This document shows positions 34,486 through 43,456 of a DNA stretch of 64,000 nt, one piece after another. Positions within the stretch are counted from its first letter, which is position 1. The number at the start of each line of letters is the position of its first letter. Origin of the DNA: Chitinophaga pinensis (GTDB taxonomy: Bacteria; Bacteroidota; Bacteroidia; Chitinophagales; Chitinophagaceae). The stretch lies in contig CAMAXV010000012.1 in assembly GCA_945862385.1 (NCBI GenBank), positions 18,672 through 82,671 of the forward strand, written 5' to 3'. Below the pieces are notes generated by a model. That model had not been told where the DNA came from, searched no databases, and saw nothing but the letters and a program-made list of their open reading frames with translations. The position numbers were made by a program, and so were the translations under genes.

Positions 34486-35502
34486 TTGATACTGGATGTA
34501 GAGCGGTATAGGTTTTAAAGCCAGCAGTTCTGCGGGTTTTAAAAGCCGGTGAGGAGGTTCTTTCAAATCATTTTTATAAAATATTTTGAACCCAGTGAAT
34601 TGAACTGGTTCTTTGTAAGCAAAATGCCAGTAGGTATTTATTTTTCTTTGCGGGGCTCCCCATCCATCCATGTCTATAACAACCTGGACTTCTTGTTTTG
34701 GTCTAAATTTTTCATATTCTTTAAGCATCCCCTTTGTAAAGCGGTGTATTACCAGCACTTTGGGAGGCAGATTGTACTTTTTTACCAGATCAGCCAGGAA
34801 TGTTGTTGCATATTCTATATCAGCTGCATCGAAACTGCCAATAACTGTACCCGGACGTTGTCCGCCTTTCATCGAAAATTCCGGATCTATACCGAGATGA
34901 ACCTGTGGATTTTTAAGGTGTTTTTCAAGTACTAGAATTTCATCCTGCAGCGTACTCAGTCCAATTTGAATATCCAGAAAAACAAGGGCATTGATCTCCT
35001 GCGCCATGCGGATTACCTTATCTATTTCACTTGATGGCATACGTAAGCTGTACTTACCTGAAGGTCCGGGATCAAGTTGTGCAGTTGAGGCTATATAATG
35101 TAGGGCAGGAATTGCAGGAGTAGATGAGTCAACTTTATTCCAGGCTGTTACTTCCTCCATGAGGCGTTTAAACATTTGAGGTTTTGGCAATTCACCCAAG
35201 ATTCCCATCCTTGTTGAATAGAGATTACCATAATAGGCAATAATTCTGTTGAAAGGCAAAATGGCACCAGGAAGTGGAAAGTGATTTTTAAAAGTCCATT
35301 TACCAGAGCTGTCTCCGTTAGCCATTGCCTTCATGCGCAAGGAATATGCTGCAGAATCGAGAACTGGAATAACCTTATCAGATTTAAGTGAGATGGAATC
35401 CTTAAGCTGTAAAATGGGTCCGTTTTGGGCATTCCCACATCCTGAGAATACTACACAGGCAAAAAAATGAGTTGAGAAAATTATAATAAACTTAAATTTC
35501 AT
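34483..35502 (-). CDS. predicted lipoprotein of unknown function
   Basis: I do not recognise the 339-residue protein with certainty. The signal peptide ends in a lipobox (FACVVFSGC, Cys at 22). The mature part alternates strands and helices in a TIM-barrel-like rhythm: LPFNRIIAYYGNLYSTRMGI, TPAIPALHYIAST, INALVFLDIQIG, VHLGIDPEFSM, PKVLVIHRFTKGM, VQVVIDMDGWG and VQFTGFKIFY. Acidic residues sit at strand ends (Asp in FLDIQ, Asp and Glu in GIDPEF, Asp in DMDGWG), as in glycoside hydrolase-like barrels. A carbohydrate-active role is a guess only. It stands next to another unknown secreted protein 9 bp upstream, in the same direction. Confidence 0.72.
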   Translation of the reverse strand: MKFKFIIIFSTHFFACVVFSGCGNAQNGPILQLKDSISLKSDKVIPVLDSAAYSLRMKAMANGDSSGKWTFKNHFPLPGAILPFNRIIAYYGNLYSTRMGILGELPKPQMFKRLMEEVTAWNKVDSSTPAIPALHYIASTAQLDPGPSGKYSLRMPSSEIDKVIRMAQEINALVFLDIQIGLSTLQDEILVLEKHLKNPQVHLGIDPEFSMKGGQRPGTVIGSFDAADIEYATTFLADLVKKYNLPPKVLVIHRFTKGMLKEYEKFRPKQEVQVVIDMDGWGAPQRKINTYWHFAYKEPVQFTGFKIFYKNDLKEPPHRLLKPAELLALKPIPLYIQYQ

Positions 35503-35511
35503 GTTATCTTA

Positions 35512-36225
35512 TCAGTTGTTAAGGAGGTCAAATAACTTTTTTAAATCGTCATTTGATTTGAGTTTCAGCTTATTGGCAGCAGTCAGCTGATTAATCTTTG
35601 CTCTAAGATCAGGTAATGCGTCTGAAATGGATGACTCATTTCTTTTTACTTTAGTCATCTTTCCAAATGCCACATCGTAGACATAGATTTCTTCTGAGGG
35701 TGTAAATTTCTTTTTCGAGCCAGTACTTCCATAAACATAAATATCTGAGGGATAGCTGAACCTGAAATTAACCAACTGGAATTTGGAGCCATCGGCTATT
35801 ACCTCATAAAGTGTTTCTTTTGAAAATCGTCCATTTACCGGGTAGCCACTCCTGAATAAAAGTTCATCGGTATTACCCTCAGTCTGAAGTAAAATACGAA
35901 AACTTAAAACCGGGTCATTGAAAAGGAGGAGTTCACCACTTCTGTTGAAATAAAGTTCATTTTTCTCTAAATTGAATTTAATATCAATGTCCTTTGCAAT
36001 ACCGCCATCCCTGAAATAAACTGTTCCTTTTGACCACTCATCGCTTAACAATGGAGAACCTTCTATGTTGTTATTGTCTTTATTGACAATAGGTCTGCCG
36101 CGAATATTATAAGCTTCAACCATGAAATTAGTGGATACTTGCGAAGTGATGGATTGGCCTGTGACCTGAAAAATGCCAAAAAATGGCGAAATCAAGAGTA
36201 GAAATATTTTTAAATACCTTTTCAT
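35512..36225 (-). CDS. secreted protein of unknown function (paralogue of 61597-62364)
   Basis: The product has 237 residues with a signal peptide (RYLKIFLLLISPFFGIFQVTGQ). The mature part is beta-rich: NIEGSPLLSDEWSKGTVYFR, DGGIAKDIDIKFNLEKNELYF, then LSFRILLQTEG and a C-terminal helical tail (ALPDLRAKINQLTAANKLKL). It resembles the protein at 61597-62364 in domain order, in the (I/S)(E/K)GSP(L/F) segment and in the (K/N)LxxxExYF strand pair, as well as in ending with a helical segment. Such families are common in Bacteroidota and none has a known role to my knowledge. It is followed by the lipoprotein gene at 34483, probably in one operon. Confidence 0.72.
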   Translation of the reverse strand: MKRYLKIFLLLISPFFGIFQVTGQSITSQVSTNFMVEAYNIRGRPIVNKDNNNIEGSPLLSDEWSKGTVYFRDGGIAKDIDIKFNLEKNELYFNRSGELLLFNDPVLSFRILLQTEGNTDELLFRSGYPVNGRFSKETLYEVIADGSKFQLVNFRFSYPSDIYVYGSTGSKKKFTPSEEIYVYDVAFGKMTKVKRNESSISDALPDLRAKINQLTAANKLKLKSNDDLKKLFDLLNN

Positions 36226-36279
36226 AGTACAACTTGAGCATTAAAAATATAAAAGAAAATGCAACTCCATTGCTAAATC

Positions 36280-36309
36280 TTGAGATACATGACATTTGAC
36301 ATACCTTTG
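36280..36309 (+). promoter_or_regulatory. promoter of the DEAD-box helicase gene (TTG-19-TACCTTTG)
   Basis: TTG at 36280-36282 and an exact -7 box TACCTTTG at 36302-36309 are 19 bp apart. The helicase TTG start follows 20 bp later. Confidence 0.65.
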
Positions 36310-36329
36310 ATATCTAAAAAACAGATATA

Positions 36330-37682
36330 TTGGATTTTTCATCATTTCATTTTCATGAATCGCTTTCAGAAAGTTTAGCCATGAGTGGCTACAAAAAGCC
36401 AACACCCATTCAAGAACAAGCGATTCCAATCATTTTATCAGGAAAAGACCTCATTGCATGTGCCCAAACTGGAACTGGTAAAACTGCAGCATTTTTACTT
36501 CCCATTTTGCATAAACTACTTTCAGATAGTCTCAAAGACAGTGAAGTGCATGCACTTATTATGGTACCAACAAGAGAACTTGCTGTTCAGATCAGCAGTC
36601 ACCTCGACGGATTGACTTATTTTTCATCAATCAGCTCAATAGCTGTATACGGTGGTGGTGATGGCGGCAGTTTTGTCAGGGAAAAACAGGCTCTGACTCA
36701 AGGTGTTGATATCGTTGTTGCCACACCCGGAAAACTGATTTCACATCTCAATATGGGATATGTGAAGATGAAAGAACTGAAATACCTGATTTTGGATGAA
36801 GCAGACCGCATGTTGGACATGGGATTTCATGATGATATCATGCGTATTATTTCCTATTTACCCAAAGAACGTCAAACCTTACTCTTTTCAGCTACAATGC
36901 CTCCCAAAATCCTGCAGCTATCAAAGAGTATATTACAGGATCCTGAGGAGGTTAGCATTGCATTATCAAAACCTCCTGAAAGCATAAAACAACTTGCATA
37001 TGTGTTGTATGACACCCAAAAGATACCTGTCATTCAACACATTCTATCAGAAAAAGAATATAAATCTGTATTGATTTTCTGCTCAAAAAAACAAACAGTT
37101 AAACAGCTCACTGCACAGTTAAAAAAGAAAGGTTTGAATGCGGCAGACATTCACTCTGATCTTGATCAAAACCAGCGCGAAGATGTCTTACTGGAATTTG
37201 CTTCAAAAAGACTGCCTATTCTGGTTGCAACAGATATTCTGAGCAGGGGAATTGATATTGATCAAATTGAACTTGTTATCAATTTTGACGTACCGTCTGA
37301 CGGCGAAGATTATGTACACCGAATAGGCAGAACTGCCAGAGCGGCTACAACAGGAGCTGCCGTTACTTTGATTAACCCTGATGATCAACATAAGTTCCAA
37401 CGCATCGAAAAGCTTATTACTAAAATTGTTGAAAAGGCGTCCCTGCCCGAATCACTTGGCGAAGGTCCTGAATATGGCGTAAAATCAACACGAAACGGAC
37501 ATTCGAGCCGATCCGGGAAAAATAAACCATCTCCCAAATCTGGAAATACGAAACAATCAGGACATCAAAAGGTGATGCAACAGCCTTTAAAGCAAATTCA
37601 AAATAATACTGGCGAAAATCAGCAAACTCAGCAGGAACCGAGAGCCAAAATTACGATAATAAAACAGGGGCCAAAACCTTAG
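36330..37682 (+). CDS. DEAD-box ATP-dependent RNA helicase
   Basis: This RhlE-like RNA helicase has 450 residues. Motifs in order: Phe upstream of the Q motif (FHFHESL, PTPIQEQAIP), Walker A AQTGTGKT, PTRELAVQ, VATPGK, DEAD in LILDEADRMLDMGF, SAT, then in the second RecA domain ILVATDILSRGIDI and HRIGRTAR. The last 65 residues or so form a low-complexity Ser/Lys/Gln/Asn-rich basic tail, typical for RNA contacts. The start is a TTG at 36330; it is needed to include the upstream Phe, and a canonical promoter sits before it. It probably helps ribosome assembly or cold-stress RNA remodelling. Confidence 0.93.
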   Translation: MDFSSFHFHESLSESLAMSGYKKPTPIQEQAIPIILSGKDLIACAQTGTGKTAAFLLPILHKLLSDSLKDSEVHALIMVPTRELAVQISSHLDGLTYFSSISSIAVYGGGDGGSFVREKQALTQGVDIVVATPGKLISHLNMGYVKMKELKYLILDEADRMLDMGFHDDIMRIISYLPKERQTLLFSATMPPKILQLSKSILQDPEEVSIALSKPPESIKQLAYVLYDTQKIPVIQHILSEKEYKSVLIFCSKKQTVKQLTAQLKKKGLNAADIHSDLDQNQREDVLLEFASKRLPILVATDILSRGIDIDQIELVINFDVPSDGEDYVHRIGRTARAATTGAAVTLINPDDQHKFQRIEKLITKIVEKASLPESLGEGPEYGVKSTRNGHSSRSGKNKPSPKSGNTKQSGHQKVMQQPLKQIQNNTGENQQTQQEPRAKITIIKQGPKP

Positions 37683-37694
37683 TTGCCCCTGTTT
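37662..37694. terminator. bidirectional terminator between the helicase and clpB genes
   Basis: A perfect 10-bp GC-rich stem (AAACAGGGGC at 37662-37671 with GCCCCTGTTT at 37685-37694) overlaps the helicase stop codon. On the minus strand it is followed by a T-rich tract (TTTTATTAT), so it ends clpB transcription well; on the plus strand the 3' arm ends in TTTATT. Confidence 0.75.
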
Positions 37695-37701
37695 ATTCCC
37701 A

Positions 37702-40296
37702 TTATTTATCGTTCCTGAAGACCACAACTCCATCAAAAACATCAACCATCACGGGGCGAGATTTATCAATATCACCCGCCAGTATTCTCTTTGATAATTG
37801 ATTGATAATTTCTTTTTGTATCAGTCTTTTAAGCGGTCTTGCACCAAACTGTGGATCGTAGCCATGCTCCGCCAGAAAATCAATGGCATAAGGTGTAAAT
37901 GAAAGTTCTATTCCACTCTCTCTAACTAACCGCTCCAGACTATGTAACTGAATTTCAATAATTTTCCTGACTTCCTTCCTGGAGAGAGGCTGAAACATGA
38001 TGATTTCATCAACCCTGTTGAGAAATTCAGGTCGAATTGTTTGTTTAAGGAGATTCATTACACCTGATTTCGCCAATGTTACAGCATGCTCCGGATTGTC
38101 TGGTTCAGCCTGCTCAAAAGCATCCTGGATCAGGTGACTACCCAAATTGCTTGTCATGATGATGATCGTATTCTTAAAATTCACTACCCTTCCCTTGTTA
38201 TCAGTCAACCTTCCATCATCAAGTACCTGTAGTAAAACATTCCAAACATCCGGATGAGCCTTTTCAATCTCATCCAGTAATACAACACTGTAGGGTTTTC
38301 TTCTGACAGACTCTGTCAGTTGTCCGCCTTCTTCATATCCAACATAGCCGGGAGGCGCCCCAACCAATCTGGAGACTGTATGCTTCTCCTGATATTCACT
38401 CATGTCTATCCTCGTCATCATCGTTTCATCATCAAAGAGATATGCTGCCAGGGTTTTTGCCAATTCAGTTTTTCCTACACCTGTGGTTCCCAGGAATATA
38501 AACGAGCCTATGGGTTTTTTGGAATCCTGCAATCCGGCACGACTTCTCCTGATGGCATCAGCAACAGCGGTGATGGCTTCTTCCTGACCCACTACCCGCT
38601 CATGCAGGTGCTCCTCCAACTGAAGTAATTTCTCCCGGTCGCTTTGCATCATTTTGGCAACCGGTATTCCAGTTGCTTTGGCAATATTTTCTGCAATATC
38701 TTCTGCGTCAACCTCTTCTTTAAGCAAACGTTTTTCACCGGTTTTGGACAATTCCTCAGATAGATCAACAATATCTTGCTCCTTTTGCTTTATTTTACCG
38801 TATCGGATTTCTGCAACCATTCCGTAATCACCTTCTCGTTCAGCCCGCTCCGCCTGAGATTTAAGTTTCTCGATATCTGCTTTAGCCTGCTGAACCTTCT
38901 CTACCAGTTCTTTTTCTTCTTTCCATTTGGCCTTCAACGTATCACGCTCAACCGCCAGATTTGCAAGTTCCGTATTGAGGTCCTTTAATTTCACATGATC
39001 ATCTTCTCTTTTTATAGCTTCCCGCTCAATTTCCAACTGCCTAATCTGCCTTTCCAGTTTGTCCAGCTCTTCTGGCATTGAATTCATTTCCAGCCTCAAC
39101 TTAGCAGCACTTTCATCAATCAGGTCAATCGCCTTATCAGGCAAAAACCTGTCGGTAATATACCTGTTGGACAGTTCAACGGCTGCGATAATTGCTTCAT
39201 CTTTTATGCGAACATGATGATGCGTTTCATACCTGTCTTTCAATCCACGTAGGATGGAAATAGCATCCTCGATGCCTGGTTCATCAATGATTACCTTCTG
39301 AAACCTCCTTTCCAGTGCCTTATCTTTCTCAAAATATTTCTGATATTCATTCAAAGTAGTTGCACCAATGGCCCTCAACTCTCCACGCGCCAATGCAGGT
39401 TTAAGGATGTTGGCAGCATCCATTGCCCCATCTCCCCCACCGGCACCCACAAGTGTATGAATCTCGTCTATAAAAAGAATAATTTCACCATCACTCCCAG
39501 ATACTTCCTTCACTACACCTTTAAGACGCTCTTCAAACTCTCCTTTATACTTTGCACCTGCAATAAGTTGCCCCATATCCAAAGCGTAAATAAGCTTGTT
39601 CTTGAGATTTTCAGGTACATCCCCATTTACAATGCGCATCGCGAGACCTTCTGCAATTGCTGTTTTACCAACACCAGGCTCGCCAACCAAAATCGGATTA
39701 TTCTTAGACCTCCTTGTAAGAATGTGCAAGGTTCTCCGTATTTCCTCATCCCTACCTATAACCGGATCCAATTTACCCTGCCGAGCCATTTCAATCAGGT
39801 TTCGAGCATATTTGTTCAGTGCATTAAACTGAGTTTCCTGAGTCTGACTTTTCACTGACTCTCCTTTTCTTAATTCTGAGATAGCCTGCAATAAACCCTT
39901 TTCAGTTAACCCAGACTCCTTTATCAAACGGGAAACAGCATCAGCGCCCATCATCAAAGACAAGAGAATATGCTCAGGCGTGATAAACTCATCCCCAAAT
40001 TTTGAAAGCAATGATCCCGCCCGCATTAAAACAGTATTAGACTCCCTGGATAGAGCCTGTGCAGCATCTCCATCAGTTTTAGGCAATTTTACAATTGCTT
40101 CCTTTAACTTTGTGTGCAACACCTGAAGGGAAACATTATTTTTCTTTAAGAGATATTCAACTGGTGAATTCTGCTGGTTTAACAAACTCTGTAAGATGTG
40201 TTCTGTTTCTATATTTGGATTCTTTCCATTGAATGCCAACTGCTGAGCAGATTGAACAACTTCCGAGGCTTGAATGGTAAAATTATTTAAATTCAT
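37702..40296 (-). CDS. clpB: ATP-dependent disaggregase ClpB
   Basis: ClpB (864 residues) works with DnaK to pull proteins out of aggregates. An N-terminal double Clp repeat (about 1-145) is followed by the first AAA+ domain with GEPGVGKT at 205-212, the long coiled-coil middle domain (about 405-525, rich in Glu/Lys: LDKLERQIRQLEIEREAIKR and onward) and the second AAA+ domain with LGTTGVGKTELAKTLA and the C-terminal D2-small domain (GYDPQFGARPLKRLIQ). The middle domain distinguishes ClpB from ClpA/ClpC. It stands alone on its strand, 59 bp from a divergent gene. I see no HrcA CIRCE-like element upstream. Confidence 0.98.
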   Translation of the reverse strand: MNLNNFTIQASEVVQSAQQLAFNGKNPNIETEHILQSLLNQQNSPVEYLLKKNNVSLQVLHTKLKEAIVKLPKTDGDAAQALSRESNTVLMRAGSLLSKFGDEFITPEHILLSLMMGADAVSRLIKESGLTEKGLLQAISELRKGESVKSQTQETQFNALNKYARNLIEMARQGKLDPVIGRDEEIRRTLHILTRRSKNNPILVGEPGVGKTAIAEGLAMRIVNGDVPENLKNKLIYALDMGQLIAGAKYKGEFEERLKGVVKEVSGSDGEIILFIDEIHTLVGAGGGDGAMDAANILKPALARGELRAIGATTLNEYQKYFEKDKALERRFQKVIIDEPGIEDAISILRGLKDRYETHHHVRIKDEAIIAAVELSNRYITDRFLPDKAIDLIDESAAKLRLEMNSMPEELDKLERQIRQLEIEREAIKREDDHVKLKDLNTELANLAVERDTLKAKWKEEKELVEKVQQAKADIEKLKSQAERAEREGDYGMVAEIRYGKIKQKEQDIVDLSEELSKTGEKRLLKEEVDAEDIAENIAKATGIPVAKMMQSDREKLLQLEEHLHERVVGQEEAITAVADAIRRSRAGLQDSKKPIGSFIFLGTTGVGKTELAKTLAAYLFDDETMMTRIDMSEYQEKHTVSRLVGAPPGYVGYEEGGQLTESVRRKPYSVVLLDEIEKAHPDVWNVLLQVLDDGRLTDNKGRVVNFKNTIIIMTSNLGSHLIQDAFEQAEPDNPEHAVTLAKSGVMNLLKQTIRPEFLNRVDEIIMFQPLSRKEVRKIIEIQLHSLERLVRESGIELSFTPYAIDFLAEHGYDPQFGARPLKRLIQKEIINQLSKRILAGDIDKSRPVMVDVFDGVVVFRNDK

Positions 40297-40355
40297 AATT
40301 CACTTATTTCAAATTAATCAGCAAACCAACTTCCACCATCTAAATACCTGAAACA

Positions 40356-41405
40356 ATGTCAGAAAATCGATTAGTAAAGTGTCAAAATTTCAGCCTGATT
40401 GTATTTTTCATGCTTTTATTTCAGTTTGGCTTTGCGCAGGCAGATTTCAGTAAGCTGGATGCAATCTTAAAGAAGAATGAGAAGCTATTGGGAAAAGAAT
40501 ATGCCCTTGTTATTCAAAAAGATGGAAAAAATATTTTTCTCAGGGAAACTGAAGACTTCAAACTGAAAAGTCCTGCCCCTATCGGACACAGCAGCCAGTG
40601 GTATACAGCTGCATTGATCATGACGTTGGTGGATGAAGGAAAGCTGAACCTGGATGAACCAGTATCGAAATATATTCCGATTTTCAGCAAATATATGAAG
40701 GGATATATCACACTCAGGCATTGTTTATCACATACTACCGGTCTCGACAACGACCCCGTAGGATTGCTGAAACTGGCACAAAAAACAAAATTTACATCCC
40801 TTGAAGAAGAAGCAGAACACTATGCCATTAAAAAACTTATTGTTGACAACCCCGGCCAGGCTTTTGCATACGGCAGTGTTGGTATGAACATTGCAGCGAG
40901 GGTTGTTGAGGTAGCCACTAAAAAATCTTTTGAGCGTGTGATTGCGGAGAAACTGTTTCGACCACTGGGAATCAGAACTGGATCATTCTACAATGAATCA
41001 GGAAACGCTCCTAATCCTTCAGGATGGGCTATGAGTTCTGCTTTTGACTATGTTAACTTTATGCAGATGCTGCTGAATAAAGGCCTTTTTAATGGAAAAA
41101 GAGTATTGAGTGAAAACGCAGTGAACGAACTGCTTAAGCAACAATATCCCGATGCCCGTTTAAGGTATACTCCTGATATCACAAAGGGATATAAGTATGG
41201 AATGGGAGCCTGGATTTTGGAAGATGACGGTAAGGGAAATGGAGTCATCCTATCTGCTGTGGGTATGTATGGAACCTGGCCGTGGATTGATACCAAAAGA
41301 AAAATTGCCGGTATACTGATCGTAAACCAATTGAATGATAATTTCAAAAAAGATTTGTCTGAAGAAATTATGGATGCAGTAAACGGTGCTATTGAAGGAA
41401 ATTAA
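40356..41405 (+). CDS. serine beta-lactamase-fold protein lacking catalytic motifs
   Basis: The product has 349 residues with a signal peptide (about 1-29, ending GFAQ) and the class C beta-lactamase/DD-peptidase fold: AALIMTLVDEGKLNLDEPVSKY, ITLRHCLSHTTGLDN, FERVIAEKLFRPLGIRTGSF, then YGMGAWI near the C-terminus. The catalytic SxxK should be at 78-81, where the sequence is HSSQ: both Ser and Lys are absent. The second motif, usually YxN, is YGS (172-174), and the third motif region (LSAVGMYGTW) has no HxG. It is therefore probably a non-hydrolytic member, perhaps a binding protein. It could retain some activity if the chemistry differs, but nothing suggests it. queG follows by 6 bp. Confidence 0.85.
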   Translation: MSENRLVKCQNFSLIVFFMLLFQFGFAQADFSKLDAILKKNEKLLGKEYALVIQKDGKNIFLRETEDFKLKSPAPIGHSSQWYTAALIMTLVDEGKLNLDEPVSKYIPIFSKYMKGYITLRHCLSHTTGLDNDPVGLLKLAQKTKFTSLEEEAEHYAIKKLIVDNPGQAFAYGSVGMNIAARVVEVATKKSFERVIAEKLFRPLGIRTGSFYNESGNAPNPSGWAMSSAFDYVNFMQMLLNKGLFNGKRVLSENAVNELLKQQYPDARLRYTPDITKGYKYGMGAWILEDDGKGNGVILSAVGMYGTWPWIDTKRKIAGILIVNQLNDNFKKDLSEEIMDAVNGAIEGN

Positions 41406-41411
41406 ATTTAC

Positions 41412-42347
41412 ATGTTTCAGCACAAAGCTATAACAGATACGCATAAGGTAAAAGCTATTGCAACTGAACTGGGCTTTGATGAAGTTGGTATTGCGAAAGC
41501 CGAAGCTTTAACTGAGGATGCAGTAAGGCTTGAGCAATGGCTCTTAAAGGGATTCCATGGCGAAATGAAATACATGGAGAATCATTTTGACATGCGTGTG
41601 GATCCTACAAAGCTTGTTCCTGGTGCCAAATCAGTTATTACACTCTTGTTTAATTATTTTCCGGAAAAACTACAAGATGAATCTTCACCCAAAATTGCAA
41701 AGTATGCATATGGGAAAGATTATCATCTGGTTATTCGTCAAAAACTCAATGAATTTCTGCTAAACATCAGGGAAAGAATAGGACAGGTTGAAGGAAGAGG
41801 ATTTGTAGACTCTGCTCCCGTTCTTGAGCGAAGCTGGGCTGCGAGGAGTGGACTTGGATGGATAGGCAAAAACGGAAATCTGATTAACAAGCAAAAAGGA
41901 TCTTTCTTTTTTTTGGCAACGTTGATAACAGATCTTGAATTGCAACCCGATAACCCACTCCCGCAGGATTACTGTGGTACATGCACAAAATGTATTGATG
42001 CCTGTCCTACTGAAGCCATACTCCCCGATAAAACATTACTTGCAAATCAGTGTATATCTTACTTTACCATAGAACTGAAATCGGCAGAGCTTCCGGATAA
42101 ACTTGCTGCAAAAGCGGATAACTGGGTTTTTGGTTGTGATATTTGTCAGGATGTATGCCCATGGAACAGATTCAGCAAACCGCATAATCACCCAGAATTT
42201 GCTCCCAGTAATGAAATCATTAGTTTTTCCATCAAAGACTGGATGGCAATGGATGAATCAGGTTTCAAACAATTATTCAAAGATTCTGCGCTCAGTAGAA
42301 CAAAGTGGAAAGGAATACAACGCAACCTGAAACTATTTGTCAAATAA
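41412..42347 (+). CDS. queG: epoxyqueuosine reductase QueG
   Basis: QueG performs the last step of queuosine biosynthesis in tRNA, reducing epoxyqueuosine with a cobalamin and two 4Fe-4S clusters. The protein has 311 residues. The active-site segment GFVDSAPVLERSWAARSGLGW and two ferredoxin-like cluster motifs (CGTCTKCIDACPTEA and CDICQDVCPWN) are intact. It is shorter than the E. coli protein because the C-terminal HEAT-like repeat region is missing, a common form in Bacteroidota. It follows the beta-lactamase-fold gene closely. Confidence 0.96.
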   Translation: MFQHKAITDTHKVKAIATELGFDEVGIAKAEALTEDAVRLEQWLLKGFHGEMKYMENHFDMRVDPTKLVPGAKSVITLLFNYFPEKLQDESSPKIAKYAYGKDYHLVIRQKLNEFLLNIRERIGQVEGRGFVDSAPVLERSWAARSGLGWIGKNGNLINKQKGSFFFLATLITDLELQPDNPLPQDYCGTCTKCIDACPTEAILPDKTLLANQCISYFTIELKSAELPDKLAAKADNWVFGCDICQDVCPWNRFSKPHNHPEFAPSNEIISFSIKDWMAMDESGFKQLFKDSALSRTKWKGIQRNLKLFVK

Positions 42348-42352
42348 ATGTC

Positions 42353-43456
42353 TTACTCCCACTTGAAAACTTTGATGGCAACCCCGTAGACTACTATACC
42401 CCAAATCAACAGGTATTGAAGCTGGGGTAAACAGTCATTGAGGTGAGCTCCTTCAAAGGCTACATTTCTCATCGCCTGATTGAGGTGTGTTAATGGTAAA
42501 ATTCTGCACAGAGGCTGCAACCATGCAGGGAAATTTTCTACAGGAAAAAAGGTTCCCGCCAATAAAAACTGTGGTAAGGTGACCAGGTTGGCAAAGGGTG
42601 GTATCGTACTCTCACTTGTGGCCAGTCCGCTTACAATGAAACCAAAACCCATAAAAACAATCAATCCTACCAGGCTGAGAATCAAAAGTTCAATGAAAGT
42701 AACCATCCCGTTTACAAGCGTAAATTTAAATGCAAAATGTCCTATTGAAAGGATGACAACTGCAGTGATCATCTGGAATGCTATCCTGCCAAGTCCTTCT
42801 CCAAAAACAATATAGTTTCTCCTGATAGGTGTTGCATAAAATCTTTTGAGGACAAGTGTTTGTCTCAGACTGAAAAAAATGAATGCTACGCCAAATACAC
42901 CTGCACTGAGTAATGAAAAACCAAGCTGACCCGGCAAAATGAAGTCAATCGTCCTGTATTCCCTGCCGGGTAATACTTTTTTATCCATGAATGCATAAGT
43001 AGGCCTTCCGGGAAAATCAACAAGATCGAGTTCTGTGATGGATTGTTGTATGATAGACTGCAGCAATCCTATTTTATCTGTAGCTGCCGTTGAAGTCGTT
43101 ATCTCAATCGCATACTTAGGAAATGCAGCCGGGTTAACAGCTTTAATATTGAGGATAGCTGTTATGTGGCCTTTATCTAATTCCTGCCGGGATATGAGGA
43201 GTGGCTGGGTTACAATTTTTAAGTTTTTCTTTTCCAAAAGCTGCCTGTAAAGGCCATTATCGGTTTTAGAGGCAGGATCAAATGTAACCCTTATCACAGG
43301 CGTTGTTGAGCTCAGGAAGCCAAAAACAAGTATGAATATAATTGGAAAAAGAAAGCTGAAAATAACAGCTGACGGACTCCTGAAAATAGAACGCAGACTT
43401 GCAGAAGCAATAGCCATCATTGCGCGGAGTTGGCTATACTGATATTGTTTCTTCAT
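42353..43456 (-). CDS. ABC-2 type transporter permease
   Basis: The product is a membrane protein of 367 residues with one N-terminal helix, a long extracytoplasmic region (about 50-180), then a C-terminal cluster of five or six helices with the ABC-2 pattern (LVTLPQFLLAGTFFPVENFP, then LPLTHLNQAMRNVAFEG). It belongs to the DrrB/YhgE-like exporter permeases. No ATP-binding subunit is adjacent. The start overlaps the sppA stop (ATGA), so it is co-translated with the signal peptide peptidase. The substrate is unknown. Confidence 0.87.
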   Translation of the reverse strand: MKKQYQYSQLRAMMAIASASLRSIFRSPSAVIFSFLFPIIFILVFGFLSSTTPVIRVTFDPASKTDNGLYRQLLEKKNLKIVTQPLLISRQELDKGHITAILNIKAVNPAAFPKYAIEITTSTAATDKIGLLQSIIQQSITELDLVDFPGRPTYAFMDKKVLPGREYRTIDFILPGQLGFSLLSAGVFGVAFIFFSLRQTLVLKRFYATPIRRNYIVFGEGLGRIAFQMITAVVILSIGHFAFKFTLVNGMVTFIELLILSLVGLIVFMGFGFIVSGLATSESTIPPFANLVTLPQFLLAGTFFPVENFPAWLQPLCRILPLTHLNQAMRNVAFEGAHLNDCLPQLQYLLIWGIVVYGVAIKVFKWE

